Position numbers and translations under genes: made by a program. From positions 496,001 to 560,000 of the forward strand of contig JAOTON010001678.1 in assembly GCA_034440635.1 (NCBI GenBank): 64,000 bases of DNA. The letters are read 5' to 3'. The stretch comes from Lepas anatifera (Eukaryota > Arthropoda > Thecostraca > Lepadidae). The notes beneath the pieces are model-generated. The model made no database searches, was not told the DNA's origin, and saw only the letters and a program-made list of their open reading frames with translations. Numbering within the stretch: position 1 is the first letter of the stretch; each line of letters begins with the position of its first letter. Positions 10,961 to 23,230 of the stretch are shown one piece after another.

Positions 10961-13055
10961 AATTATCCCAGGAGTTGCTTGTTCCGATGGTGGGGTCGGG
11001 GTCTCCGTGACAAGCCCTTTGATGACTTTAGTGAGGCTGTGATTCCAAAAGCCGAACTTGCAACAACCTGGACAAAACATTTATATAAAAAATGAACAGC
11101 TGTCCGTGAGTCAGGCCCCGAGTTCCTGCGTTGGGGCTCGTGGTGCGCGAGGCAGCCGGCGGTGTACTGTGCCGCAGTGCTGCGGCGTACGGCGGGCTGG
11201 TCTAGCATACCAGGCAACCTGAGAGTCGGCTCTGTCGGGCTCGTCCTGGGGAACGTTGCATATTTGTGTAATTACACACTGGAGTGGTTTTATGGGCATT
11301 TCTTATCGAAATAAAGAGTTTGGTCTCATTACTGTTGAAAATGACTGATAGGTCCAAAACTTGAAGTCATTGAAGCACGCCACACGCATTTATAATCGCA
11401 AATAGTAGAGTTTCGTTTAGTAACTTGCTTTTACAGAGGTTCAGATAAGAAAAGTGTCGTCGCCGCAGGACTTGAGCATTGCTTCTGTTGCTATGGTTAC
11501 TTATGGTCAATTCATACCGCGAGGTTACGCGGGAGGCAGGGTCCATATGCGGTGAATGTGATGAGTTTTTTCCCGGGAATAGTGGGTTCTGGGACACACG
11601 AGATATCGTCCTAATGGTTTCTCAGCCTGCACTATCACATTAATATCTCCGTTGAAATCCCATTATGAAGGCGTTACATTCCCTTAACCATAGCCCCTCT
11701 ACAGGTACTTTACACCCTTGCCGCTCTCCGGGGATTCACTTGACCCCCTTCACTGGGCTGTTTAGATACTACCAGCATGCTCACTGTGACCTGAGCTTTC
11801 CGATGGGGTAGCTAAGTATCAGCAAAACGGCTTTTCAATTTTTGACATCAGGTCGATTGGCAGCCTTGGAATTTTATGACGCACAAGCTGCTAAGATCAT
11901 AAGGCAAATTTTACCTTAGGAGACTTACATAACGAACACGCTGAAATCCGTATAACAGTCATGCGCTTTGGAGCTAAGTTTTAGCAAAATAACATCGTAT
12001 AACTATTTTTAATATATTTACAGTGTTTGACACGCGTAATAGCATGCCCGAAACCCCTGCACCGTTATTAAACCTGACGAGTTTTTGCTGCCCCCACATG
12101 CACGAGCCATTGCAGTATCGGCAGAACGGTTTCTAAAGCCCTCTGTTCTTTCTTTCTATTACCTGGTATTTACTGACCTTGCAAAGTGAAAGGTCAATGA
12201 GCTAGACGAGGGACATCCATGTGCTCGGGGACCGATGCTGGAAGTATACGCAACCAGGTATTGGAAATGCACTGGGGAAGGCCATTGAAGGTCAGTTTCC
12301 TCATTTGACCTCTATTATACCTCCTTTTGACTTCTCTTAACCTGGGGTGAACTTTTGGTTACCAAACTTTCAGAGGTACGTTGAGCCAGGGGCAGATCCA
12401 TGGTGAAGGGAGGGGGCAATCCGGTCATGTCTTTCCCAAAGAGAAACAGAGGAGAGAACCTTCCTTTGCTCCCGCCCCTCCGAAAGCAAATTGGTGCGTC
12501 ATAATTAATCGTCAGTAAGCACATATTTGGTGTATTTATCCGTTTTTCAACGTGAAACAAACTCCCTTTGAGCATGAAGGAAAACGGCAAGTCTTTTCCG
12601 CTTTTCGAGTGTTTTTCCAGGAACAATTGATGTAAACATTGACCCGCTGCATCAGTTTATACCTGCCATCCACCACCTCCAGTGCTGAATATTTTTTTTA
12701 GAGCACGAGGCTGACATGGGCTGGCCCTCTAAACCAACCGGCTAGATACTCCTCCGGCCACAGCAGCCTGGTGGGGATTGGTATTTTCGGTGACTGTATT
12801 TTTGTTATGTGGCGATCGTCGACAGCTTACTATTATATTCCCAAACCTCCTGGTATATTGTGTATGGGTCAGACGTTAAAGTCCAAACGATAGGGTTAAA
12901 CCATTTAGGCGTTTTTTGCATTGTAACCTGTCATTGAACCTACATTTGAAAAATGATACTGATCGCTGGTTCGGAACGGCCATTGGACTTCCTCACACCT
13001 GACACTTGCTTCCACGTAATTTTATGCCTAAAATAATTGTTTCATTGTTTTTCCC
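10961..13055. other. No recognised gene
   Basis: About 2.1 kb without a convincing ORF or RNA. 12390-12470 (CAGGGGCAGATCCATGGTGAAGGGAGGGGG) resembles a transposon edge but no partner end was found. Confidence 0.3.
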
Positions 13056-13059
13056 CATC

Positions 13060-13345
13060 TGCGTTATTGTGTGAAAGCTTATGGTGGTAACTCAGTTGAA
13101 ATGCTGGACAGTATTCAGAAAGTGCTTAACGTAGCTGCACGTGTGGTATCGCATAGCAGAAAATGGGATCACATGTCTGGTGTAATTAATCAATTCGTTT
13201 GGCTGAACTCTGACCAGTTTGTTCAATACTTTGACCTTTGTCTTCTTTAAAAGGTTCTTTCGAATCTTGAACCACCCATTTTAGAAAGTAAGTTTCGTTT
13301 TAATTGTGATATTTTTGAACTTGGTACCAGGCACTCTGATTAGTT
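13060..13345 (+). pseudogene. LINE RT C-terminal fragment
   Basis: VEMLDSIQKVLNVAARVVS followed by WDHMSGVI, LNSDQFVQYFDLCLL (one stop) and KVLSNLEPPILESKF is the post-RT thumb/tail region of a Jockey-like LINE. It lies just upstream of a second, overlapping part of the same protein region (13400-14040), so they are two separate insertions or a rearranged copy. Confidence 0.65.
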
Positions 13346-13399
13346 TTTGCATCAATTTGATCAGTTGATGCGCACTTGCATCAATTTTCTAATAGTTTT

Positions 13400-14040
13400 G
13401 CCATAACGGCATGAAAATGCATGCCAAAAATACTCCAATGGATATCTTAGGAACTCCTGCAATGCTTAGAACAGCACCAACAACCACTATACAGTTTTGC
13501 GGAACATCAGTCCAGAATTCGAAGGTTGCAAAAACCTTGGGGTTGTGGTTGGTTGTCACCTCAGCTTCGAGACACGTATCAACACTGTTTACTGCAAGTA
13601 CACTGGCGTATTAGTTGCATTGAGCCATGCGAAACATGTTATACCGAGACGGGCCATGGCGAGCATTGTCCAGTAATTAGTGATGTCAACTATAAGACAC
13701 TGTTTATCTGTTTATGGTATGTGTGGTGTACCAGAACCGCTGCGTACATAAGGTTATCAACTTCTGCGCACGTGTGGCTAGCGGTCGCAGACTCAGACAT
13801 CAGGTGGCTGATATTATTGGTCGCTTGAGCTGGATGGGAGTGGAAGGCTGACAGAATATCACACCGTTTGTACCTTGCACTCGGCTATCATCAGCGGCAC
13901 GGCGATACAAATTGCGGAGAGTTTTGGAGCAGCTGCAGGTTGCATCCCAGGATACGATACGCGGCAGTCTCAGAACCTCGTCCTGCCCCGAATAAGAACC
14001 GAAGCAGGCAGAAAACACCTCAACTACTGATGTGTAAAAA
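13400..14040 (+). pseudogene. LINE RT C-terminal fragment, second copy
   Basis: The order is VKMHAKNTPMDILGTP-like sequence, then KNLGVVVGCHLSFETRI, then YTGVLVALSHAKHVIPRRA, HCLSVYGMCGVPEP, and in a shifted frame LSWMGVEGLTEYHTVCTL and LVLPRIRTEAGRK. These correspond to the palm end, thumb and C-terminal LPRxRTEAGR motif of a LINE RT. Stops and frameshifts are present. Confidence 0.7.
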
Positions 14041-14999
14041 TTTATGATGGGCTAAACATTGACGAGAACATTACTTTCCGTACCGGACTGAGAGATGTTT
14101 TTGTCTCGCTGAAAGTTGTGCCTCCACCGCGCCCAGTGGAAACGTTTATATATTTATGTAGGCCTATGCTTTATTCCTACGCATTTAGCCTTTTAGTGTT
14201 GTTTTAGAAGCATACATATCTCGTCATTGTATGTATATACGTGCATTGGTTTCTTATGAGGGTGTGAATAGCCATGTCATCAGTTTTATCTTTTATTTTA
14301 GTCTTGTACACAAGCCGACGTGGCAAGAGAAAGGTCATGTTTAATGAATCCGTGGAAAAATAAACTACAATTATTTCTGGAGAAACCGCGGATAAACCAC
14401 GGGAAAAGAACGGATTCATATCGTTCAAGCCATCTTTTTAACCGTTATTTTAACAAGGTAGGTAATTGGAACTATCTGACGCATGTTTCTCTTAAAAAGC
14501 GTTAGGAATGCAGTTAAGAGTAACTGACGTGTGTATTTGTACGTTCTTACTTCAATTTCAATGTTATGATGCAGATACTTTAATTGGATGATTCAGGAGT
14601 GTTATTCATTTTACTATTGCGTCCTGTATGACGAGAACCAATGAATAGCCCTTACCAAGAGGAATGGTCAGATAAAGTGTAAATAACTAAATAAATATGA
14701 AATTGAACTGCCCCCTGAGACACAGTTTGACACCCTGTAGGGGGACTGAGTGACACCGTCGAAAGCGAGACCCTTTGCGGGGCAATGAAAACGCTCCTTA
14801 GGGGAGTAGTGACCTTCCATATGACTCCCAACACATGATGGGTCAGTCAATAGTGTAGAGGGTGTCACAAGGAGTCACCCATTCCAAAAAACCCTTGGAA
14901 GGTGTTGGAAGGATTTGAGCAAAATTGGAAATCCATCGCAAAATGCTGATACCAACCAGTGCAGAAAACAATGAGCCTGAATCCGATTAGTTTTGATTC
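14041..14999. other. No recognised gene
   Basis: 14041-14200 may be the 3' untranslated region of the preceding LINE. I see nothing else I can assign. Confidence 0.3.
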
Positions 15000-16020
15000 T
15001 TAATGCTCGCCCCACCGAGGGGCATCGATGCCCCCAAGGTTTTTTCGAAATAACAGAAAAATGACGAGGCACAGCACCGCGGTTGAGGGCTCTATCTCTC
15101 ACTCTATCATTTTCTCACCATCCCTGAATTTTTTTACCCCGGGTCGCATAAGGTCAGGTCACCAGGCGAAGTCAACCAAGTTCACCTCACTTCAATTTTG
15201 AGCTCTATAAGAGCTACATTTCTTAGTCGATCGATGTGAAATTTCCTACACTTCATGACCCTCCAAGGTTTACACGATGTATATCCGGGATATTTCGATT
15301 TCGTGACCTGAGTTCAGGCCACAAGGTGACCTCTACCACTAAAAAAGCATCGGGAAAAGCTGTCTTATTATCTAAAAGTCATCAACATGATTGCGAATAC
15401 TCAGATTGCTCAGAACAGCGTTCTTAGACAACCTCTCACGGATCCCAGGGGCAATATTTGCCCTTTGACCTGTCTGAGGTCATCACAGGTCACCAGGGGT
15501 CAAATACAGTATTTTGACGATAACTTTTAACCTAATCAAGCTAGAGCGCGAAAATAAACGTCATCGTGTAAGTCTCGTCTTTGGCTTTCATTTGATAAGA
15601 CAAGGTCGCTTTCTAACCTTTCGTGACCTCAGGTCATATTAGGACACGAGGTGACCACTGGAGGTCAAACTAACGGAGGGAGGTCATTATGTTCCACATA
15701 GTGGAAAAATATCTCTGATTTTCCTATCAAATGTACTTTACCAGATCACAATAGCGCTAATGGCATAAGAGTTATGCCCAGTTTGCTCAAGTATTGCATA
15801 TTTCAGTGGAAATAGCCTATCGTGACCTAACTTGACCTCTAGAGGTCACGCCATTGACCTGAGCGCTTAAAAGTGCAAGTAATTTTGTACTAAATTTAGA
15901 CGAGCTTTCTAATGCATTTTGCAGATTTGAGCTAAACCCTATATTTTCGGCGTTGAAAGGGGGCATCGATGGCCCCGGTGGGGCGAAGTGGCGCCGGACC
16001 CCCGGTGGGGCGTGGGTTGA
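15000..16020 (+). mobile_element. TTAA-flanked element, family A copy 1
   Basis: The left end has TTAA at 15000-15003 followed by a decayed CCCTCGCCCCACCGGGG-type terminus and GGCATCGATGCCCCC. The right end has GGCATCGATGGCCCC, GGCGCCGGACCCCCGGTGGGG, and GGGTTGA (TTAA mutated). The interior is non-coding and dense in GGTCA/TGACC. It is ~1.0 kb, like copies at 54120 and 56748. No transposase, so non-autonomous. CCC-starting ends with TTAA targets point to piggyBac-type mobilisation (inference). Confidence 0.8.
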
Positions 16021-16490
16021 GTGGAAAGTATCTTGACAACAGCAAGTTCAAGATTAACTAGCCCGTCACCATGTCCGGTGGCGACCCTTATGATCTGCAA
16101 TGATCAGTCAATAAATTTTCGCTGCGAAATGAAAGCACCTAAGAGTGCGTTCCATGGTGGAAAATGTGCATGTCGCCTCGCCTCATTATAAAAAGTGACC
16201 GCCCATTTAAGTGACAACTTTTGGTGTCGCACGCTGTCGCTGCGTTCAACACTTCACTGTGGGAGGCAGGCTGGTTGGCGGACAGCGCTGGGTGGGGAAG
16301 GGGTTGACAACGGCTAAAGATACAATTGACGTCCATTTGCAGAATGTCTTGCCACATGACCAAGTTATCTTATTTTCAGGCTAGTCGTACGAGTCTAAAG
16401 ATTGAAGGCACGAATGGGGGACTTCATGATATATCAATGCAGCCTGGATGGGGAGGGCAAACTGTTAAAATGCGGAAAACGGTTACAATT
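16021..16490. other. No recognised gene
   Basis: I see no gene between the family A copy and the SINE. Confidence 0.3.
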
Positions 16491-16492
16491 GT

Positions 16493-16711
16493 GCGGCCGG
16501 GGTGGCCTAGTGGCTTCGTTGCCAGCCTACGGATCGGATAGCATGGATTAACGTGGGTACAATCCTCGCGGCGGGAAACCGCCTTCCGTGTCCGATCTGA
16601 CCCGGTGGAGAGGATCCTTAAACACCCACGCCAATACTCACTGTAATTGGGCAAGTGTGCCTGTTGGGAGTGGCCCTAATAAAATAAAATAAAATAAAGT
16701 AAATAAATAAA
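16493..16711 (+). mobile_element. tRNA-derived SINE with (AAAAT)n tail
   Basis: A tRNA-like head starts at GCGGCCGGGGTGGCCTAGTGG (A box TGGCCTAGTGG) and has a B box GGGTACAATCC at 16555-16565. A ~110-base unrelated body follows, then an AATAAAATAAAATAAA tail at 16679-16711. This layout is that of a SINE. Confidence 0.7.
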
Positions 16712-16994
16712 TGTTTCTCAAATGATTTGGGGGTACGTCTTTGGCGTTGGTTTACCTCGATCCTGCACCAAAGTTTGGAAACCTCGCCCCTGAATCAAAA
16801 TAAAAGGAGGCTGTTATATTCGCGATCTGGGTGGTGCCCGTTTCGAGAAACCAATAAACGCAACACGGGCGAGTTGCGTTCTCTATTCTACAAATCACGT
16901 CAATCGCCCAGCGAGGGCTCGGCCTTCAAAACAGTTTTTCTTTCATTTGACCGCTTGGATCGATTCGAATTTGTATAGGAATTTGCTATTGCAC

Positions 16995-17372
16995 TCCATG
17001 GTTTACTGTTCAAGGTCTATCGATATCACTGGTTGGCGAGTTGGTGGGTTTTCTACTCCTGGTCATGAGCTTGCTTGACCTCGAAAGGTTCAATCGATAG
17101 AAAAACACCAAGGGTGTTTAGCACTTTTTGTAGACGTATCAGGCCAAAAATATGTAATTTTCTGTTTATATTACAGGACACCTTGACATCAGGTTGTCGG
17201 GTACACTTGGGGTCACCTGAGGTCACTGCAGTCAATTTTACCTGTTAAGGAGGTAAATTGCCACCAGACCAGATGTGCTACACTCTTGAATCTGAGTTAG
17301 AACGTACATTGCACCAAATTGTTGTTCCCAGAACAAGTGGTTTGCCCTTTTTGCCTGTATATGCATACATAT
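16995..17372 (+). repeat. Dispersed direct repeat, copy 1
   Basis: About 370 bases beginning near CTCCATGGTTTACTGTTCAAGG match 18417-18796 closely, including TATCGATATCACTGGTTGGC and GGTCACCTGAGGTCACTGC. The copies lie 1.42 kb apart in the same orientation. Each contains an internal inverted TCTATCGAT / ATCGATAGA pair. Confidence 0.8.
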
Positions 17373-18416
17373 AAAAGAGCTGGAAATGTATGTGCTTCGT
17401 GTGTGTTGTTAGCAGCTTCACGTGACAAATTGGTGAAGAAAGGCTGGACGTTTCAGCCCGTGATGGGCTTCCATTCCTGTAGAACACAATAGAACACTAG
17501 TTCAGAGGACGAGAAACGTGCAATTTTCCAGCAACTACGGCCGGTTGATCACAGTATTTGAGACTGCAAGGGGGACCAGAATGAAAAGGAAGAAAATTAT
17601 CCCCCTTCCGGATCGGCCATAACTGGCGCCTTAACACGACAGCGCCGCTCCGTACAGGGTTGTAATATCCCTCCTGGCTAAAAGCGCACACTAATGCTGG
17701 CGTGAACAATCAGTGGTTGTGGTGAGCGTGTCTTATTTACACAAAAAAACAACAAAAAAACAGCAGCATTCACTTATCACTTCCATAAATCGCGGGGAGG
17801 GGCTAAGCACGCGTAGGTTACGTACATAGCCTTAACACCTAAAACAAGAGGTGTTTTTGTTTATCATATGTACTCACCCTAGTTGTGGCAAACGTGAGAG
17901 GCGAATAGTCTTGATGACAAGAGCCTGTAAAAAAAACAAAGAAGTCGAGTCTATCACAGGAAAATCACCCGCAGACCCCTCTTCCTTAAGTTCAGTTCTT
18001 TGGGGGCAATGAGCAAGATGTGGAGACCAGCCTTGCTCGCAATGAGCAAGATTGATGTCTACTCAGTGTCCTGAAATTACTTTTCTGCAGAGTGTGGATG
18101 TCAAAATCCAAGGAAAAAAGGAAAAAATTAATCAACAAAAAAAAGAGGGAAAACAGCACATGCGGGATCGGAAGAACATACTTGATAACAATTACACGTA
18201 CTACTAGAAGATGATATGCACATGAAATACAAAAACAAAAAGGCATGGAAGATATCAAATTACCTGCATTAACAGAAGTTAAACCAACTTGAGAAACGCA
18301 CAAAAGTAATTCCTGCCGAGTTCAGCGTTTTTGGAAATCAAAGCATCAGACGTACTAGGCAATACATGAATAACCCGCAAACCTGCGGTATAAAGATAAA
18401 GTAAAACAATATTTCG
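17373..18416. other. Spacer between the direct repeats
   Basis: About 1.04 kb with no recognised gene and no polymerase motif, so an LTR-element reading of the pair is not supported. Confidence 0.35.
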
Positions 18417-18796
18417 CTCCATATTTCAATGTTCAAAGTCTATCGATATCACTGGTTGGCGAGTTGGTGGTTTTTTAACCCCTGGTCATGAGCTTTCTTA
18501 ACCTCGAAATGTTCAATCGATAGAAAAATACATTTTGTAGACGCATCAAACAATTTTTGTAGACGCATCAGGCCCAAAAACATGTCATTTTCTGTTTATA
18601 TTACAGGGCACATTGACATCAGGTTGTCGGGTACACTTGGGGTCACCTGAGGTCACTGCGGGAAATTTTACATGTTAAGGAGGTAAATTGTCACCAAACC
18701 AGATGTGATGCAATCTTGAATCTGAGTTAGAACTTACGTTGCACCAAATTTCTGTCCCCAGAACAAGTGGTCTGCCCTTTCCCTGTATATCCATGC
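18417..18796 (+). repeat. Dispersed direct repeat, copy 2
   Basis: Second copy of the 16995-17372 sequence. It differs by scattered substitutions and by a small local duplication of TTTTGTAGACGCATCA near 18533-18572. Confidence 0.8.
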
Positions 18797-19979
18797 ATTA
18801 TATACATCCATACATACCCACCTATTCCGATTCGCTGCCGAAGCTCTGTAAATACAGATCGAAAGCTCCGACCCCAAATACTCTTTGTGGAGTAAGTCCG
18901 AACGATTATATACGAACATCCGAACTCCACACCATGTCTTTTCAAGAAAGTAAAGCGACATCTGGAATACCAAAGCAATGCCACAGGTGAGGAAGGTCTT
19001 GCTTTAGAATGTTTAACAAGCTGAAGTGTGTAGGGTAAGGTTGGGTAAGAGAACTCAAGAGATAAGAGTACGCAGCAGCTGCTTTCCTTACTTAGCAACC
19101 ACTGAAATGGTGGATACTCTGGTATGAAAAAGCTAGGTCAGCGCCTTGGCTGCTGCAAAAAAACATGTTCCTGTTCTTTCCGCGGGAGTAGAGAGCAAAA
19201 TAAGTTTCTGGGCACCCTTGATGTTATGTTTCTTAACCATGGTAAACTTGCAGACCATGCTTCTGTTATTAATAGTATTGTATAACAGTCTGTCATCAGT
19301 ATGAGAGCTGAGCTTGGATTGTGCTGCAGGACTGGAACTCACGCTAAAACGCCTGCCAAATGCTTATGAAGACTTCTTCCCAAAGGAGCATGTCCGGCAA
19401 GAGAACGCAGTAGACCATTCTGCAAGAGTACGCATGCTTAATTAAGAGATAGGAAAATGTATTTCGGTCGGGACGGAGTCCGTAATTCATATTTGGAAAC
19501 AAAACATTGCAACATAGTTATTGTATACTTAAAACGATAAAAAATCCTACAATCGTTTAATTTCACGACAAAACAACTTCGCGACATGACGAGGTCAAAA
19601 CCTGACCTAAGGGCAAAGTTTTTGTTTCTCTTATATAGCCCGTTGTATCTGCTATCCATTGGTATCAATTTTAATCAATTTCGATTAGCCACTTTTCAAA
19701 TCCAAATTATTTCTGCTTCAATGTCTGCGTTGACCTCGAAACTTTCATGACCTCTATCTGGTGACCTCTTTGACCTCGGGACCTGAAAATGGCCCCTAAT
19801 TTGTATTTTGTATAGGGGACCTTGGGTATGTACAAACTTTGGTGGAAATCTAAGGGGTGATGGTGAACTCGCCTGGACCATTTGTCCTGGAATGACCCCT
19901 ATTTAAAGAATGCTGCATAACATGCGAAGGTAACAGGTTCCCAAAGCTAGTGTTGCAGCATCTTTATCCAGTGCTTACC
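18797..19979. other. No recognised gene
   Basis: No coding signal. 19700-19850 is rich in TGACCTC and may be a decayed relative of the GGTCA-rich elements, but no terminal repeats were found. Confidence 0.3.
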
Positions 19980-20400
19980 TTACTTTACTTTACCCCGGGC
20001 ATAAAGAATAAGGAGGCCAATGGTGGCCTACTGGCGCCGTTCTCTCACAAGCTCAATTAGAAGAAGTCTTTACTCGGTCGTTCACAGGTTTCGCACCTGA
20101 GTGTAGTCACTGAGCAGACTGCTCAAATCAGGGTACTCCTAGCTTAGTCCAGAGCGTCATACATTGAGTGGATCCGGAAGTTGTCTAGTCTGGCCTTAAA
20201 AGGATTGAGCGAGGGAGCTTCCACCACAAATGATGTCACAGAGTTCCAGCTACTGACCAGTCTGCAAAGTATGACAGCAGGCCAGACGAGTCGCACCAGC
20301 CACCCAGAATTCTCACACCAATTCGCACCGCCAACCACCAAAACTTCGCACCAATCCACAATATACCAGGGAGAAAAACACACCCATCCCTACCGACACG
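19980..20400 (-). pseudogene. LINE 3' end (RT C-terminus and 3' UTR)
   Basis: On the minus strand, LVSSWNSVTSFVVEAPSLNPFKARLDNF, here at about 20270-20180, is the typical C-terminal (V..WNSLP..VV.APS.N.FK.RLD) motif of CR1/Jockey LINEs. It is followed by a stop, a ~170-base 3' untranslated region, and a GGGTAAAGTAAAGTAAGG tail at 19998-19980. Upstream RT domains are absent or unrecognisable. Confidence 0.75.
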
Positions 20401-22296
20401 ATGCAATGCTACCTTTGTCATCTCCCTCCCATGTCTTTCTAGCCGTTCATCCATCTTCCATGCCCTGAATGTCGTCGCCTTACCACCATTCCTCACTACT
20501 GTTGTTCTTCAGCTGCCTGCTCCTTATTTACCCATTCACGTCTCAACCATCTATTGTAGCAACATTCAACAATATAATGTTTTTTTATTCCGCCGGAGTT
20601 GATGTACCTATACTAAACTGCGTTTCCTCTCTTGATACAAAGGTTTGCTAAACAAAATCAAAGATATCTGGACCATCGCCACTAAAAATTCGCCGCAACT
20701 CATTTCGTTAAATTACGCCCGCATCTGCAGCACAAAGCAACGCCGTCCTACCATTAGGCCCGGCAGCGTGGAAAAGTTGGGTGCTGAGCAATTTGAAGCC
20801 GTCCTTTCGAATCGATGGTACTGAGAAGGAAACTCAGCTTTCGGCGGGACATTTACGCCGAAAGCTTTTGTTCATACAAAGCTTACGCTGTACCAAAAGC
20901 CAACTATAAGTAATGAAAACCTGTAAAATCATTGCATATTTAATTTGGACCATCCGCATACCTTAAATTTACCTGTTGGTATGCAAAACTTACTTTCAAG
21001 AACATAGTTTTGCGGCAAATCTTGCGCACTTAGCCCGATCGGCGCAATTGCCTTGCAATTGCTTATACTTTGTCATTTTTCCCTTCTTCCGCATGATTTC
21101 GTTGATTTTCATTGTCGCCTTCATCGCACCAGACTCGCAAATTCGCACCACCCGCTCCTGTCTGGAAGGGCACTCGCACCAGCGAGATCTCGTCGAAAGT
21201 GTCATACTTTGCACACTGGGCTATTGACGATGCGATCACCAAAAGCGGCTCGTCTTGTGTACACGTTTGGCTTCAACAGCTTCCATGGGTGACCACGAGT
21301 GTGAGTGCTGTGTTGGCTTCAATTGCTATTCTGGCCCTGCTTCCATCCCTCAAATTCTGAAACAAGGAAACCGATAATATGCTTATTCATTCATTTTATT
21401 TAATATGTCAAAATCCAGGATTTAGAATGTCAAAATTGATCAAGTCTGGGTGTAAGCTTCCACGAAAAATTCCCAATTTCAGGCCGCTGTATCCACTAGA
21501 CATAAGATATTAACCTTTTTTATGTGGACTCTAAACACTTCCGAGGTTCGATGTGTGGGACCTTGGTTGGAGGCGAGCCGGTTGGAAGGTGCTTAAACAA
21601 GTAAAAAGAATGTTTTTGCAGAACATTGACCAGTTAGAGCCCCCAAACCTGACAAAAGGGCATCGAAACGTGGGGATGGGGGCACGCGTCACCGCAACCC
21701 TCCAACCAGGGAGATGTTCCTCCGAATTTCGAAGAGTATGTTGAGCCTTTTCTCTTTCTTGCTTTTATCCGGTTTATTTTTGCCAGCCTGCGTCAATTTA
21801 CCCAACTTTAGCCTCGCTGAACTGCCTCGTAAGCGCTCTATAAAACAGCTAATAAATTCGGTCCTCAACTTTCGCCATCGTCCTGTCAACGTCACGTCGG
21901 AGCCGCTCATACCCTCAAGAGAAATATGTGGCGACGCACCTGGCGCAGAGCCCCCGACATCGAATTGGGTCCACCCCTATTTACCCAACTTGCAGACTCT
22001 CACACTAGTGGCGCGCGCAGCTTTTGTTCCAGGCTCGCTGAGCGGGAGTTCAACAATGCGTTCGTTTGGCACGCACGAGCCATTGAAGTCAATCAGCTGG
22101 CGCGCGGCTGCCTCTATCACGCCTTGACGCTTTGGTAGCTGGCCATCACGTAGCAGTACATGACCGGAGCACGGTACCCAAGGGCGAGCTCAGGCTGCTC
22201 TGAAAGCTCACACTTAATCAGGCAGATAATTCTGCTGTAGGTAAAGTTTCCAAGTGGAAATAAAAGTTCAGACATTCACACAAGACGTACGTGCGC
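20401..22296. other. No recognised gene; small hairpin inside
   Basis: A perfect 11-bp inverted repeat AGCTTTCGGCG / CGCCGAAAGCT lies at 20836-20866 with a 9-base loop. A 137-codon ATG ORF at 21714-22127 has a hydrophobic N-terminus but no other support. Nothing else is assignable. Confidence 0.3.
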
Positions 22297-23230
22297 TTAA
22301 CCTGCCCACCGGGGGCCATCGAGGCCCCCTAGGTTTTTCGGGATAACAGAAAACGACGAGGCGCAGCACCGCGGTTGAGGGCTCACCTCTCACGCATCAT
22401 TTTCCCATCATCCCTGAAATTTTTACCCCGGGTCACCCAGGTCAGGTCACCAGACGAGGTCAACCAGGTCACCTCACTTCACTTTAGAGCTCTGTAAGAG
22501 CTACATTTCAAGTCGATCGATTTGAAACTTCCTACACTTCATGACCCTCCGGTCTCGGTGTATATCCGGGATTTTTCGATTTCGTGCCTGGGTCGGTCAC
22601 GAGGCGACCTCTCCCATTGGAAAAGCATGGGGAAAAGCTATTTCATGATATAAAGCCACAAAAATGATTGCAAATACTCAGACTGCTCAGAACAACGTTT
22701 TTGGACACCCTTTCACGGATCCCAGGGGTATATTTGCCCTTTGACTTTCCAAGGTCATCCAGTCACCGGAGGTCAAAACAGTATTTTGACAATAACTTTT
22801 GACCTAATTAGCTGGCGCTGAAACAAACACCATCGTGTTTGTCTTGTCCTGGCTTTCATTTGATATACGGGGTCTTTTTGACCTTCGTGACTCAGTCATA
22901 TTAGGTCACGAGGTGACCTCTGGTGGTCAAACCACTGGCGGAGGTCTTTACGTTCCACATAGCGAAAAGTACTGGCAATTTGTATCAAATGTACTTTACC
23001 AGGCCTAAATAGCTCTAATGACATAAGAGTTATGCCCAGTTTGCTTAATCATTGCATATTTAGTGAAAATAGCCGATCTTGACCTAATTTGACCTCTAGG
23101 TCAAACCATTGACTGAGCACTTAAACTGAGTATTTTACTATTCCGTGAGCTTTCATTGCACTTTGGATTTGCGCTAACGCCCATATTTTGTTGAGGGGCC
23201 ATCTCCCCCCGTGGGCGAAGTCCGGGTTAA
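22297..23230 (+). mobile_element. TTAA-flanked element, family A copy 2
   Basis: TTAA occurs at 22297-22300 and 23227-23230. The left terminus CCTGCCCACCGGGGGCCATC and the whole interior align with copies 1 and 3. Compared with copy 3, this copy is ~85 bases shorter because of many 1-4 base losses, often in homopolymers or within GGTCA repeats, and its right terminus has lost most of the GGCGCCGGACCCCC block. Confidence 0.8.

Noticed and set aside
16995..18796. LTR retrotransposon with ~370-base LTRs
   Set aside because: The spacer has no gag or pol motif, and the repeat ends are not TG..CA with a clear target duplication.
20836..20866. Histone-type 3' stem-loop
   Set aside because: The 11-bp stem and 9-base loop do not match the histone stem-loop, and no histone gene is nearby.
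20996..21214. Minus-strand ORF with KATMKINEIMRKKGKMTKYKQ
   Set aside because: It looks faintly like a transposon DNA-binding segment, but there are no flanking domains or ends to support it.
21926..22138. 70-codon ORF overlapping the signal-peptide-like ORF
   Set aside because: No family feature, and it overlaps another unsupported ORF.
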